This document shows positions 1 to 6,156 of a DNA stretch of 7,024 nt, in pieces. The DNA lies in NCBI GenBank assembly GCA_021163565.1, contig JAGGTT010000296.1, positions 1 through 7,024 on the forward strand, read 5' to 3'. The notes under the pieces are model-generated. The model was not told the DNA's origin. It did not search any database and saw nothing but the letters and a program-made list of their open reading frames with translations. A program made the translations under genes and the position numbers. Position 1 is the first letter of the stretch. Every line of letters starts with the position of its first letter. The DNA is from Candidatus Tharpella sp. GTDB lineage: Bacteria; Desulfobacterota; Anaeroferrophillalia; Anaeroferrophillales; Tharpellaceae.

Positions 1-1224
1 GCCGACCAGAATCATGAATTCACCGACAAAACCGTTGGTTCCGGGAACTGCAACCGATGAGAGAGTCGCAATCATGAAAAAGGTTGCGTAGATCGGCATA
101 ACTTTAGCAATACCGCCAAAATCTTTAATCATCCGGGTATGACGACGCTCATAGAGCATCCCGACAATGAGAAAGAGAGCACCGGTGCTGATCCCATGAT
201 TAAGTATCTGATAGAGGCCACCTTGAACTCCTTCCATATTAAAAGCAAAGATACCAAGCATAACATAACCCAAGTGACTGACACTGGAGTAGGCCACCAG
301 TTTCTTCATATCGGTCTGCACCAAAGCCACCAAGGCACCATAAATTATACCAATCACAGCAAGAACCGCTATCACCGGCGTAAACTGATGGCTGGCATAA
401 GGAAACAGAGGAATCGCAAAGCGCATAAATCCGTAGGCTCCCATCTTCAAGAGAACACCAGCCAAGATCACACTACCGGCAGTCGGGGCTTGAACATGAG
501 CATCCGGCAACCAGGTGTGTAGAGGGAACATCGGAACTTTGATCGCAAAAGAGACAAAAAAAGCGAGGCAGAGCCAGAACTGAGTTGATACCGGGATATT
601 AAGTTTATAAAGTTCGAGCAGATCGAAAGTATAGACACCGGTTGTTTTGTGATTCAAATAGTAAAGAAAGAAGATTGCAAGGAGCATGAAAACCGAGCCC
701 GCCGCAGTATAGAGAAAGAATTTAACGGCCGCATAAATTTTGTTATCTCCACCCCAAACCCCGATCAGGAAATACATCGGAATCAGCATCAACTCCCAAA
801 AGACGTAGAAGAGGATGAGATCAAGGGAGACCAAGGCACCAAGCATTGCAGTTTCGAGTAACAGGAGGCAAATCATAAACTCTTTGACTCTTTTCTGGAT
901 ATAAGTCCAGGAGCAGAGCACACAAAGAGGGGTCAGGAAGGTAGTCAGAATTATTATCCAGATACTGATGCCGTCAAGACCAACAAAATAACTTAATCCG
1001 GCACTTTTAACCCAAGTATAACGCTCGACAAACTGCATCGCTGCAGTACCATTCTGAAAACTGAATAGCAGGGGCAACGAGATAAAGAACTCGATCATGG
1101 CAAAAACCATGGCAGTGCCACGAATAGTATCCTTCGCCTCTTTGTCGATAAACATCAGGATTAAAACCCCGAAGATCGGAAAGAAGGTCACAAGGCTGAT
1201 AATCGGAAATCCTAACTCATTCAT
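1..1224 (-). CDS. nuoM: NADH-quinone oxidoreductase subunit M (C-terminal end outside window)
   Basis: NuoM is the middle antiporter-like proton-pumping subunit of the complex I membrane arm. The reading frame from the ATG at 1224 stays open through the window edge, giving exactly 408 residues; the family is about 500 long, so roughly 90-100 C-terminal residues are missing. The ATG has GGGAG 8 bases upstream. Proton-path residues are visible: E144 in [20 protein letters not shown]229 in [19 protein letters not shown]260 in [13 protein letters not shown], and E402 in GTNGFVGEF just before the cut (E. coli E144, K234, K265, E407). Other family motifs are [19 protein letters not shown] (300-318) and [24 protein letters not shown] (338-361). 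It is the last visible gene of the run; nuoN would be expected next. No frameshift was found on full translation. Confidence 0.97.
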   Translation of the reverse strand, partial: MNELGFPIISLVTFFPIFGVLILMFIDKEAKDTIRGTAMVFAMIEFFISLPLLFSFQNGTAAMQFVERYTWVKSAGLSYFVGLDGISIWIIILTTFLTPLCVLCSWTYIQKRVKEFMICLLLLETAMLGALVSLDLILFYVFWELMLIPMYFLIGVWGGDNKIYAAVKFFLYTAAGSVFMLLAIFFLYYLNHKTTGVYTFDLLELYKLNIPVSTQFWLCLAFFVSFAIKVPMFPLHTWLPDAHVQAPTAGSVILAGVLLKMGAYGFMRFAIPLFPYASHQFTPVIAVLAVIGIIYGALVALVQTDMKKLVAYSSVSHLGYVMLGIFAFNMEGVQGGLYQILNHGISTGALFLIVGMLYERRHTRMIKDFGGIAKVMPIYATFFMIATLSSVAVPGTNGFVGEFMILVG

Positions 1225-1260
1225 CTATCGCACTCCCTGCTGTTGATGTAATACTTGGGA

Positions 1261-1289
1261 ATTATATCAATTTTAAATCAAATATAGTG
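1261..1289 (-). promoter_or_regulatory. Possible weak internal promoter for nuoM
   Basis: The minus strand has a perfect TATAAT (1266-1261) in an AT-rich setting, about 37 bases upstream of the nuoM ATG. No good -35 box lies 16-18 bases upstream (CACTAT at 17 bases is poor; TTACAC lies at 20). A chance match in AT-rich DNA is quite possible. Confidence 0.2.
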
Positions 1290-1307
1290 TAACTAAATCA
1301 AACTGGC

Positions 1308-1320
1308 CCAGCTAAGCTGG
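1308..1320 (-). other. Short palindrome after nuoL (hairpin CCAGC-TTA-GCTGG)
   Basis: A perfect 5-bp stem with a 3-base loop lies 8 bases after the nuoL TAG. It overlaps a second small palindrome (CTGG-C-CCAG, 1303-1311), so two alternative hairpins are possible. The following bases (GCCAGTTTGATTT) are not a strong T-run. It may stabilise or mark an mRNA 3' end, but it is a poor intrinsic terminator. Confidence 0.35.
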
Positions 1321-1328
1321 AATGTTCA

Positions 1329-3416
1329 CTAAAGCGCCTTGGCAAAATAATATGCGAGCAAGACCACAGTACCAAAGACTACCGAGATGGCATAACTCTG
1401 GACATATCCGGACTGCATGTAGCGTACGGTAGAACTACCCCAGCCGACAATGCGGGCGACGCCATTAACAATACCGTCGATAACACCGACATCTACCCCT
1501 TTCCAGAGAAAGTAACTAAATCCACGTAAGGGGGAGATAATAACAATGTCGTAAAGTTCATCGACGTACCATTTATTGAGTAACAGACGGTGTAAGAAAG
1601 CATACTTTTCGGCCAGAGCAACCGGAATATCGCGTTTTTTAATATACATAATGTAGGCTACAAGGATACCAAAACTGGCAATCGCTACAGAGATTATCAT
1701 CAACATCCACTCAACCCACAGAGGCGGATGGTGAGCGGCTCCGTGATGCCCGGCTGCCTCAACTGCATGACCTGCAGCGGCATGAACAGCGTGTCCAGCT
1801 GCGTGTACTGCCTGGTGCGCACCATGTGCCACAGCTGTTGTCGCATCCTGCAACAACTTGCCATCACCCAAACCCATAACCGGCTCCAGAAAATGGTGAA
1901 AGAGGTTGTTACCGCCAAGAATATGAGGTACTCCAAGGTACCCGCCGACGGCGGCAAGAAAAGCCAGAACACAGAGCGGTACAAGCATGGTTTTCGGTGA
2001 ATCATGGATATATTCAGCCGCATCTCCAGCCCGACACTCGTTAAAAAAGGTCATAAAGAGCAGGCGAAACATATAGAAAGCTGTCATCCCGGCGGCAATC
2101 ACACCAATCAACCAGAGCAACCAGTGGCCTTGAGGACTACTGTAGGCTTTCCAAAGAATCTCATCTTTACTGAAAAAGCCTGAGAAGCCCGGAATCCCGG
2201 CAATAGCGATGGTTCCGGCAAGAAATGTCCAAAAAGTAACCGGAGTTTTATCTTTTAAGCCGCCCATATTCCGCATATCCTGCGCATCATCATGGGAGTG
2301 AACCTTGTGATAAGCATGATGCATCGAATGAATAACCGCACCAGCGCCCAAAAACATTAAGGCTTTAAAGAAGGCATGAGTCAAGACATGAAACATCCCG
2401 GCAGTATATGCGCCAACACCCAAGCCTAAAAACATATAACCAAGCTGACTAACAGTAGAATAGGCCAAAACTTTTTTAATATCATTTTGGACAAGACCGA
2501 TTGAGGCCGCAAAAAGGGCAGTCAGAGCACCAACAGTGGCGACCACGCCCATAGCAAAAGGGGACATTGAAAAAAGGATATTACATCGGGATATCAAATA
2601 AACCCCCGAAGTAACCATGGTCGCCGCATGGATCAGGGCACTAACCGGAGTCGGGCCGGCCATCGCATCAGGGAGCCAGACATAGAGAGGAATCTGGGCC
2701 GATTTGGCTGTACAACCGATAAAAAAGAGGAGGCAGATAGCGGTTGCCTGATTCGTAGAGAGATAATGTACATTACTGAAGACTTCGTTAAATTGCAGAG
2801 TCCAGATCCCATGTTCGCCGAGCCCTGTAAAGAGCAAAAACAGGCCAATAAGAAAGGCAAAGTCACCAACACGGTTGGTAATAAAAGCTTTTTTACCAGC
2901 AATGGCATTAGCTTCATCATCGAACCAGAATCCGATCAAGAGGTACGAGCAGAGTCCCACTCCTTCCCAACCCAGGAACAACAGGAGGAAGTTGTTGGCC
3001 AGAACCAGGTTAATCATGGAGAACATGAAAAGGTTCAGGTAGACAAAGAAGCGATAGTAACGACCGGGATCTCCATCCATATAACCAATTGAATAGACAT
3101 GGATAAGAAATCCGATCCCGATAACAAACATCGCCATCATCATTGATAACGGATCAATCAGGTAAGCGATATTAGTCTGCAGAACGCCGCTGTTAATCCA
3201 GGGCAAACAGGTTACCTGAATAATTCGCTCCGCCGCAGGCAAAGCCTGAAGCTGAAAGAATATTATACAGGTAACGATAAAGGAGAGGGCAATCATACCA
3301 CAAGCAATCCAGTGGATCAGACTCTTGTTGATCGCTTCAATACGGCGTCCGAGCAGACCATTGATCAAGACTCCGATGGCCGGGAAAACCGGTACCAGCC
3401 AGATATAATCGAACAT
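1329..3416 (-). CDS. nuoL: NADH-quinone oxidoreductase subunit L
   Basis: NuoL is the distal antiporter-like proton-pumping subunit of the membrane arm. The protein is 695 residues, longer than E. coli NuoL (about 613) partly because of an Ala/His-rich stretch. The key ion-path residues are present: E151 in GWEGVGLCSYLLIGFW, D185 in NRVGD, K238 in CTAKSAQIPLYVWLPDA, H263 in ALIHAATMV, H343, H347 and K351 in FHVLTHAFFKAL, and K417-D418 in FFSKDEIL (E. coli E144, D178, K229, H254, H334, H338, K342, K399-D400). A His-rich loop lies at 363-375 and an Ala/His-rich stretch at 531-563. The C-terminal part contains NKWYVDELYD (614-623), the long lateral-helix region and a last transmembrane helix (about 674-692). 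The ATG at 3416 has AGGAG 8 bases upstream. It ends in TAG, 104 bases before nuoM. An Mrp antiporter is unlikely given the nuo neighbours. Confidence 0.97.
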   Translation of the reverse strand: MFDYIWLVPVFPAIGVLINGLLGRRIEAINKSLIHWIACGMIALSFIVTCIIFFQLQALPAAERIIQVTCLPWINSGVLQTNIAYLIDPLSMMMAMFVIGIGFLIHVYSIGYMDGDPGRYYRFFVYLNLFMFSMINLVLANNFLLLFLGWEGVGLCSYLLIGFWFDDEANAIAGKKAFITNRVGDFAFLIGLFLLFTGLGEHGIWTLQFNEVFSNVHYLSTNQATAICLLFFIGCTAKSAQIPLYVWLPDAMAGPTPVSALIHAATMVTSGVYLISRCNILFSMSPFAMGVVATVGALTALFAASIGLVQNDIKKVLAYSTVSQLGYMFLGLGVGAYTAGMFHVLTHAFFKALMFLGAGAVIHSMHHAYHKVHSHDDAQDMRNMGGLKDKTPVTFWTFLAGTIAIAGIPGFSGFFSKDEILWKAYSSPQGHWLLWLIGVIAAGMTAFYMFRLLFMTFFNECRAGDAAEYIHDSPKTMLVPLCVLAFLAAVGGYLGVPHILGGNNLFHHFLEPVMGLGDGKLLQDATTAVAHGAHQAVHAAGHAVHAAAGHAVEAAGHHGAAHHPPLWVEWMLMIISVAIASFGILVAYIMYIKKRDIPVALAEKYAFLHRLLLNKWYVDELYDIVIISPLRGFSYFLWKGVDVGVIDGIVNGVARIVGWGSSTVRYMQSGYVQSYAISVVFGTVVLLAYYFAKAL
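1728..1826 (-). other. Ala/His-rich low-complexity segment of NuoL (residues 531-563)
   Basis: Within 33 residues there are 10 histidines (531, 534, 538, 542, 545, 550, 557, 558, 562, 563), set among Ala, Gly and Val in short repeating units such as HAVHAA and GHAV. The segment lies in a loop just before the hydrophobic helix WVEWMLMIISVAIASFGILV. The spacing suggests internal repeat expansion. Metal or proton buffering is conceivable but is inference only. Confidence 0.75.
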
Positions 3417-3489
3417 ACCTATAACTCCTTAAAATTCCTAGTGAGAATTATTTCTTTACGGTAAATCTTGTAATGTTTATCTAAATTGA
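3417..3489 (-). other. AT-rich leader upstream of nuoL
   Basis: The rest of the nuoK-nuoL gap is AT-rich and non-coding. It carries the nuoL Shine-Dalgarno sequence AGGAG (3429-3425, 8 bases before the ATG) and a small AATTC/GAATT inverted repeat (3433-3437 and 3445-3449). No convincing -35/-10 promoter pair is visible. Confidence 0.45.
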
Positions 3490-3616
3490 GATGGCTAAGT
3501 AAAAATTTTGATACGCAAGGAGTTGTGGTTTTTCAGGTGCGAGACCATACAAATAGTATGTCGAGTGCCTGAAAAACTACGACAACGCAGAGTATCGGAA
3601 TTTTTACAACGCCATC
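3490..3616. repeat. Long imperfect inverted repeat between nuoK and nuoL (palindromic element candidate)
   Basis: Two arms of about 61 bases (3490-3550 and 3556-3616) flank a 5-base loop (AAATA). Matching blocks, outside to inside and in the same order on both arms, are GATGGC, TAAAAATT, GATAC, TTGT, GTTTTTCAGG, GA and CATAC, separated by short mismatched bulges. The outer end of the right arm overlaps the nuoK stop codon (3615-3617). Bulges and interrupted pairing are typical of REP/MITE-like palindromic repeats and of structured RNAs. The nuoK mRNA would carry it as a long stem-loop just after the stop codon. There is no GC-rich stem directly followed by a strong T-run, so it is not a standard terminator. 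I cannot tell from one copy whether it is dispersed in the genome. Confidence 0.75.
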
Positions 3617-3920
3617 ACCATTTCAAGAGATTGAATTTGTCTAGATCAATGGATCCGTGTTTACGATACATCAGTACAAAAATAGCTAACCCGACAGCCG
3701 CTTCGGCTGCGGCTACAGCCATGACAAAAAGCACCATAAAGATACCGTCAAGAGACTGATGAGCCCGACTGAAGGTCACAAAAGCGATACTGACGCCGCC
3801 CAGCATAATCTCAATACACATAAAGACCACGATGGCGTTACGTCGACAAACCGCACCGGCAGCACCAATTATAAAAAGTACCACTGAAAGCGCTAAATAG
3901 ATACTTTGATTTTCTATCAT
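3615..3920 (-). CDS. nuoK: NADH-quinone oxidoreductase subunit K
   Basis: NuoK is a three-helix membrane subunit homologous to MrpC antiporter subunits and lies on the central hydrophilic axis of complex I. The protein is 101 residues from the ATG at 3920, the normal size for the family (E. coli 100). Three transmembrane segments are clear. The two essential buried glutamates are present: E37 in CIEIMLGG and E73 in AAAEAAVGLA, matching E. coli E36 and E72. The C-terminus DKFNLLKW is a common bacterial ending, so it looks complete. The ATG is chosen over a GTG three codons upstream because AGGAG (3933-3929) fits only the ATG. The TGA stop overlaps the last bases of a long inverted repeat that separates this gene from nuoL by 198 bases, an unusually wide gap in this part of the operon. 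Confidence 0.96.
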   Translation of the reverse strand: MIENQSIYLALSVVLFIIGAAGAVCRRNAIVVFMCIEIMLGGVSIAFVTFSRAHQSLDGIFMVLFVMAVAAAEAAVGLAIFVLMYRKHGSIDLDKFNLLKW

Positions 3921-3928
3921 CTCTCCCA

Positions 3929-3933
3929 CTCCT
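3929..3933 (-). promoter_or_regulatory. Ribosome binding site that sets the nuoK start
   Basis: AGGAG on the minus strand immediately follows the nuoJ stop codon and lies 8 bases before the ATG at 3920. An in-frame GTG at 3929 overlaps this site and so cannot use it, which argues for the ATG as the real start. Confidence 0.85.
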
Positions 3934-4443
3934 CTACTTTACGCGTTTAGCCAGAACTACGGCACCAATGACACCGGCAGTCAGGAGAATGGAAACAACT
4001 TCAAAAGGCAGCAGGTAGTCAGCAAAAAGAAAATTCGAGATCACTGCTACACGGCCATAGGTTGCAACCAACGTATCGGTTATCGGACCTTGAATGGCGT
4101 TTAAGTTTTGACCTAAACTAACCAGCATCAATTCCAGAAAAAGTACGATCAAAGCTCCTACGCCAACCACTTTGGAGATCCGCGTATTAACCTTGGCATC
4201 TCTTTCCTGGCGTAGATTAAGCATCATGACGGCAAATATTATAAACATCATAATTGCCCCGGCATAGATTATGATCTGCAGCATAGCCAGAAACTGGGCA
4301 TGCAGGAGAACATAAATCACCGCTACCATAAAGAACGAGAAAACCATCCATAAGGCACTATGCAAAGTTGAACGGGCAAATATAACCAGCAACGATGAGA
4401 TAACCGCTAAGCCACCACATATCAACAAAAATACCAGTTCCAT
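3934..4443 (-). CDS. nuoJ: NADH-quinone oxidoreductase subunit J
   Basis: NuoJ is a small membrane subunit between NuoH and the antiporter-like subunits; its third helix region takes part in coupling quinone chemistry to proton movement. The protein is 169 residues from the ATG at 4443, chosen because AGGAG sits 7 bases upstream; a TTG six codons earlier is open but poorly placed. About five transmembrane segments are visible. Family motifs are AQFLAMLQIIIYAGAIMMF (about 49-67) continuing as IIFAVMMLNLR, and YLLPFEVVSILLTAGVIGAVVLAKR near the C-terminus. The length is slightly shorter than the E. coli protein (about 184). It ends in TAG, 13 bases before the chosen nuoK start, so the two genes are tightly linked. 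Nothing looks broken. Confidence 0.95.
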   Translation of the reverse strand: MELVFLLICGGLAVISSLLVIFARSTLHSALWMVFSFFMVAVIYVLLHAQFLAMLQIIIYAGAIMMFIIFAVMMLNLRQERDAKVNTRISKVVGVGALIVLFLELMLVSLGQNLNAIQGPITDTLVATYGRVAVISNFLFADYLLPFEVVSILLTAGVIGAVVLAKRVK

Positions 4444-4450
4444 CAATTCA

Positions 4451-4455
4451 CTCCT
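4451..4455 (-). promoter_or_regulatory. Ribosome binding site that sets the nuoJ start
   Basis: AGGAG on the minus strand lies 7 bases before the ATG at 4443. The longest frame would start at a TTG at 4461, but that codon lies upstream of this site and has no Shine-Dalgarno of its own, so the ATG is preferred. Confidence 0.85.
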
Positions 4456-4467
4456 AAACAAGTTACT

Positions 4468-4944
4468 TTATTTGCCAGCAAATATATATTTTTCCGGGTT
4501 TTTCAATTTTTCTATATCAAAGATAAAATCTTCGCGATTATAGTCAACAAAATCATAAACCTTGGTCAACTCAATCGCATCCTTAGGACATGCCTCCTGA
4601 CAAAATCCGCAGAAAATACAGCGCAATTCGTCGATTACAAACTCTTTCGGATAACGCGTTCCACCTGCATCTTCATAGGGAACAATTGTAATTGCCTGAG
4701 ACGGACAAATTTTTGCACAAAGCCCGCAGGCGACACAATTCAACTTACCCTGATCATCGACTTTCAGACGATGCAGTCCCCGCCACCGATCACTCACTTC
4801 CCGACGCTCAGTCGGATACCTGATCGTAATCGGCTTAGTGAAGAAATTCTTCAGGGTATAGGCCAGACCTTTCAGGATCGGTGTAATATATTTCCCTTCC
4901 GGTCGCCGATCACTGATATTCAGAACGTATTCTTTGTCGCCCAT
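4468..4944 (-). CDS. nuoI: NADH-quinone oxidoreductase subunit I (2x 4Fe-4S ferredoxin-type)
   Basis: NuoI is the peripheral-arm subunit that carries clusters N6a and N6b and passes electrons toward the terminal N2 cluster and quinone. The protein is 158 residues. An N-terminal amphipathic region (LKGLAYTLKNFFTKPITIRYP, about 24-44) should anchor it against the membrane arm and is followed by a DRWRGLHRL motif (52-60). Two classic CxxCxxCxxxCP motifs follow: C70, C73, C76, C80 (CVACGLCAKICP) and C109, C112, C115, C119 (CIFCGFCQEACP). Eight cysteines are therefore available for two 4Fe-4S clusters. The C-terminus (YDFVDYNREDFIFDIEKL) is typical of bacterial NuoI. The ATG at 4944 has AAGAGG 5 bases upstream. 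The gene ends in TAA, 24 bases before nuoJ. A stand-alone ferredoxin is ruled out by the neighbours and by the N-terminal NuoI motifs. Confidence 0.97.
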   Translation of the reverse strand: MGDKEYVLNISDRRPEGKYITPILKGLAYTLKNFFTKPITIRYPTERREVSDRWRGLHRLKVDDQGKLNCVACGLCAKICPSQAITIVPYEDAGGTRYPKEFVIDELRCIFCGFCQEACPKDAIELTKVYDFVDYNREDFIFDIEKLKNPEKYIFAGK

Positions 4945-5083
4945 ATCATCCTCTTAAAAAACCTGCCGCTGGTTAGGAGGCATCAAGGTCATTTAAATTA
5001 TTATTTCCTATCTTTTAGTGCCTTACAGAACACTTATTTGCGGGCCTTACTGTTACTTTTGGGTTGCGAAACTAATTCCCGCA
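4945..5083 (-). other. nuoH-nuoI intergenic gap with weak hairpin and T-run
   Basis: This 139-base gap holds no open gene. Near its downstream end the minus strand has a bulged hairpin (ACC + TGCC pairing with GGCA + GGT, about 4961-4989) followed directly by six T residues. The nuoI ribosome site AAGAGG (4955-4950) comes next, 5 bases before the ATG. The hairpin could attenuate transcription into nuoI, but the stem is short and the loop is about 11 bases, so it is weak evidence. No clear sigma-70 promoter is visible. Confidence 0.35.
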
Positions 5084-6070
5084 TTAGATATTGAAGATCA
5101 GCATCCACAACCCGGTAAGCAATATATTGAGCAGGCCAATGGGCAATAGAATCTTCCAACCAAAACTCATAACCTGATCATAACGTAAACGGGGAAAGGT
5201 TGAGCGCTCCCAGACACAGAAGAAGATCATGAAAAAAGTCTTGAGAAAGAACCAGTGCGGGCCATCAATTATCGGTCCATGCCAGCCACCAAGAAAAAAG
5301 GTCGTAACCAACGCGGCAAAAACAAACATGTGACAATATTCAGCCATGAAAAAGAGGGCGAATTTCATCGAGCTGTATTCGACGTTGAAGCCACAGGCGA
5401 GTTCCGCTTCAGCCTCAGGCATATCAAACGGCGTCCGATTGATTTCGGCCAGACCACAGATAATAAAGAGAACAAAAGCAACCGGCTGCTTGACAATATT
5501 CCAGAGTCCGGTTTGCGAATTGACGATATCGACCAGGCTTAAGGAACCGCTGACCATGACTACGGCAATTAAAGCCAAAGCCAGTGACAATTCGTAACTG
5601 ATCATCTGGGCCGCGCCACGCATACCCCCGATCACGCCATATTTATTACCGGATGACCAACCGCCAAGAATTCCACCGTAAGAACCAATCGTCGAAATAC
5701 CAAGTATCAGGAGAACTCCCACATCAAGATCGGTCAGATAGAGGGTTATTTCCCGACCCATAATGGTAACCTTGTCGCCGAAAGGAATCAAAACAACCAG
5801 CGTAACTGCAGCTCCCATACTGATAATAGGTGCCAGTACAAAAAGAGGTTTGTCGGCGTTGTCGGGAATCAGCTCCTCTTTGAAGAACCCTTTGACACCA
5901 TCGGCAATCGGCTGCAGCAATCCATGAAATCCGACCCGCAGCGGGCCGTGACGCAACTGGACATGGCCAAGAACTTTTCGTTCAATCCAGGTCGAATAAG
6001 CCACAATCAAGATGGCTACAATAAAAGCCACCAATGTTTTGATTATCAGTATGGTCATAAATTCGAGCAT
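5084..6070 (-). CDS. nuoH: NADH-quinone oxidoreductase subunit H
   Basis: NuoH is the membrane subunit of complex I that forms much of the quinone-binding chamber and starts the proton-coupling path where the peripheral arm meets the membrane. The 328-residue length is normal for the family. About eight hydrophobic segments are visible. Diagnostic motifs are ERKVLGHVQLRHGP (30-43) running into LLQPIADGVK (51-60), GWSSGNKYGVIGGMRGAAQMISYE (137-160), EINRTPFDMPEAEAEL (209-224) followed by GFNVEYSSMKFALFF (227-241), and RYDQVMSFGWKILLP (296-310) near the end. The acidic cytoplasmic loop around 209-233 is the known quinone-site loop. The start at 6070 is chosen because AAGGGGT lies 8 bases upstream. 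The next Met (residue 5) has no ribosome site. It ends in TAA and lies 139 bases before nuoI. No key motif is missing. Confidence 0.97.
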   Translation of the reverse strand: MLEFMTILIIKTLVAFIVAILIVAYSTWIERKVLGHVQLRHGPLRVGFHGLLQPIADGVKGFFKEELIPDNADKPLFVLAPIISMGAAVTLVVLIPFGDKVTIMGREITLYLTDLDVGVLLILGISTIGSYGGILGGWSSGNKYGVIGGMRGAAQMISYELSLALALIAVVMVSGSLSLVDIVNSQTGLWNIVKQPVAFVLFIICGLAEINRTPFDMPEAEAELACGFNVEYSSMKFALFFMAEYCHMFVFAALVTTFFLGGWHGPIIDGPHWFFLKTFFMIFFCVWERSTFPRLRYDQVMSFGWKILLPIGLLNILLTGLWMLIFNI

Positions 6071-6156
6071 CCGTCATACCCCTTCAAACGGTGAACATTG
6101 AGATTTCATATTCTTTGAACTCAGGCACTTTAGAGAAACCTGAATCTTCTTTGGAA
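6071..6156 (-). other. nuoG-nuoH intergenic gap
   Basis: This 86-base spacer carries the nuoH Shine-Dalgarno sequence (AAGGGGT at 6084-6078, 8 bases before the ATG). It also has a weak inverted repeat (TCAGG at 6121-6125 and CCTGA at 6139-6143, 13-base loop) with no T-run. I see no convincing promoter or terminator, so read-through from nuoG to nuoH is expected. Confidence 0.4.

Larger units (their letters stand above)
1225..1328 (-). other. nuoL-nuoM intergenic gap, AT-rich
   Basis: This 104-base gap is AT-rich and non-coding. It holds a small palindrome close to the nuoL stop, a TATAAT box further on, and the nuoM ribosome site GGGAG (1237-1233, 8 bases before the ATG). Confidence 0.5.

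Noticed and set aside
139..522. Plus-strand open frame of 127 codons
   Set aside because: It lies antisense within nuoM, which has full family motifs on the other strand; the predicted protein has no recognisable domain.
1728..2000. Plus-strand open frame with many cysteines
   Set aside because: The Cys-rich N-terminal part is just the antisense reading of the Ala/His-rich codons of nuoL; no CxxC arrangement of a known family and no ribosome site.
2628..3092. Plus-strand open frame of 154 codons
   Set aside because: It is fully antisense to the conserved core of nuoL and has the hydrophilic, motif-free composition expected of a shadow of a membrane protein gene.
3490..3616. Inverted repeat as a standard rho-independent terminator
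   Set aside because: The stem is interrupted, not GC-rich near the end, and the outer AT block is part of the pairing; also nuoL and nuoM follow without a clear new promoter.
3508..3759. Plus-strand open frame crossing the inverted repeat and the end of nuoK
   Set aside because: It runs through the palindromic element and antisense to nuoK, with no recognisable protein motif.
3921..3929. GTG at 3929 as the nuoK start
   Set aside because: It overlaps the AGGAG ribosome site; the ATG at 3920 has ideal spacing and gives the usual protein length.
4444..4461. TTG at 4461 as the nuoJ start
   Set aside because: The Shine-Dalgarno sequence lies between this codon and the ATG at 4443, so it serves the ATG.
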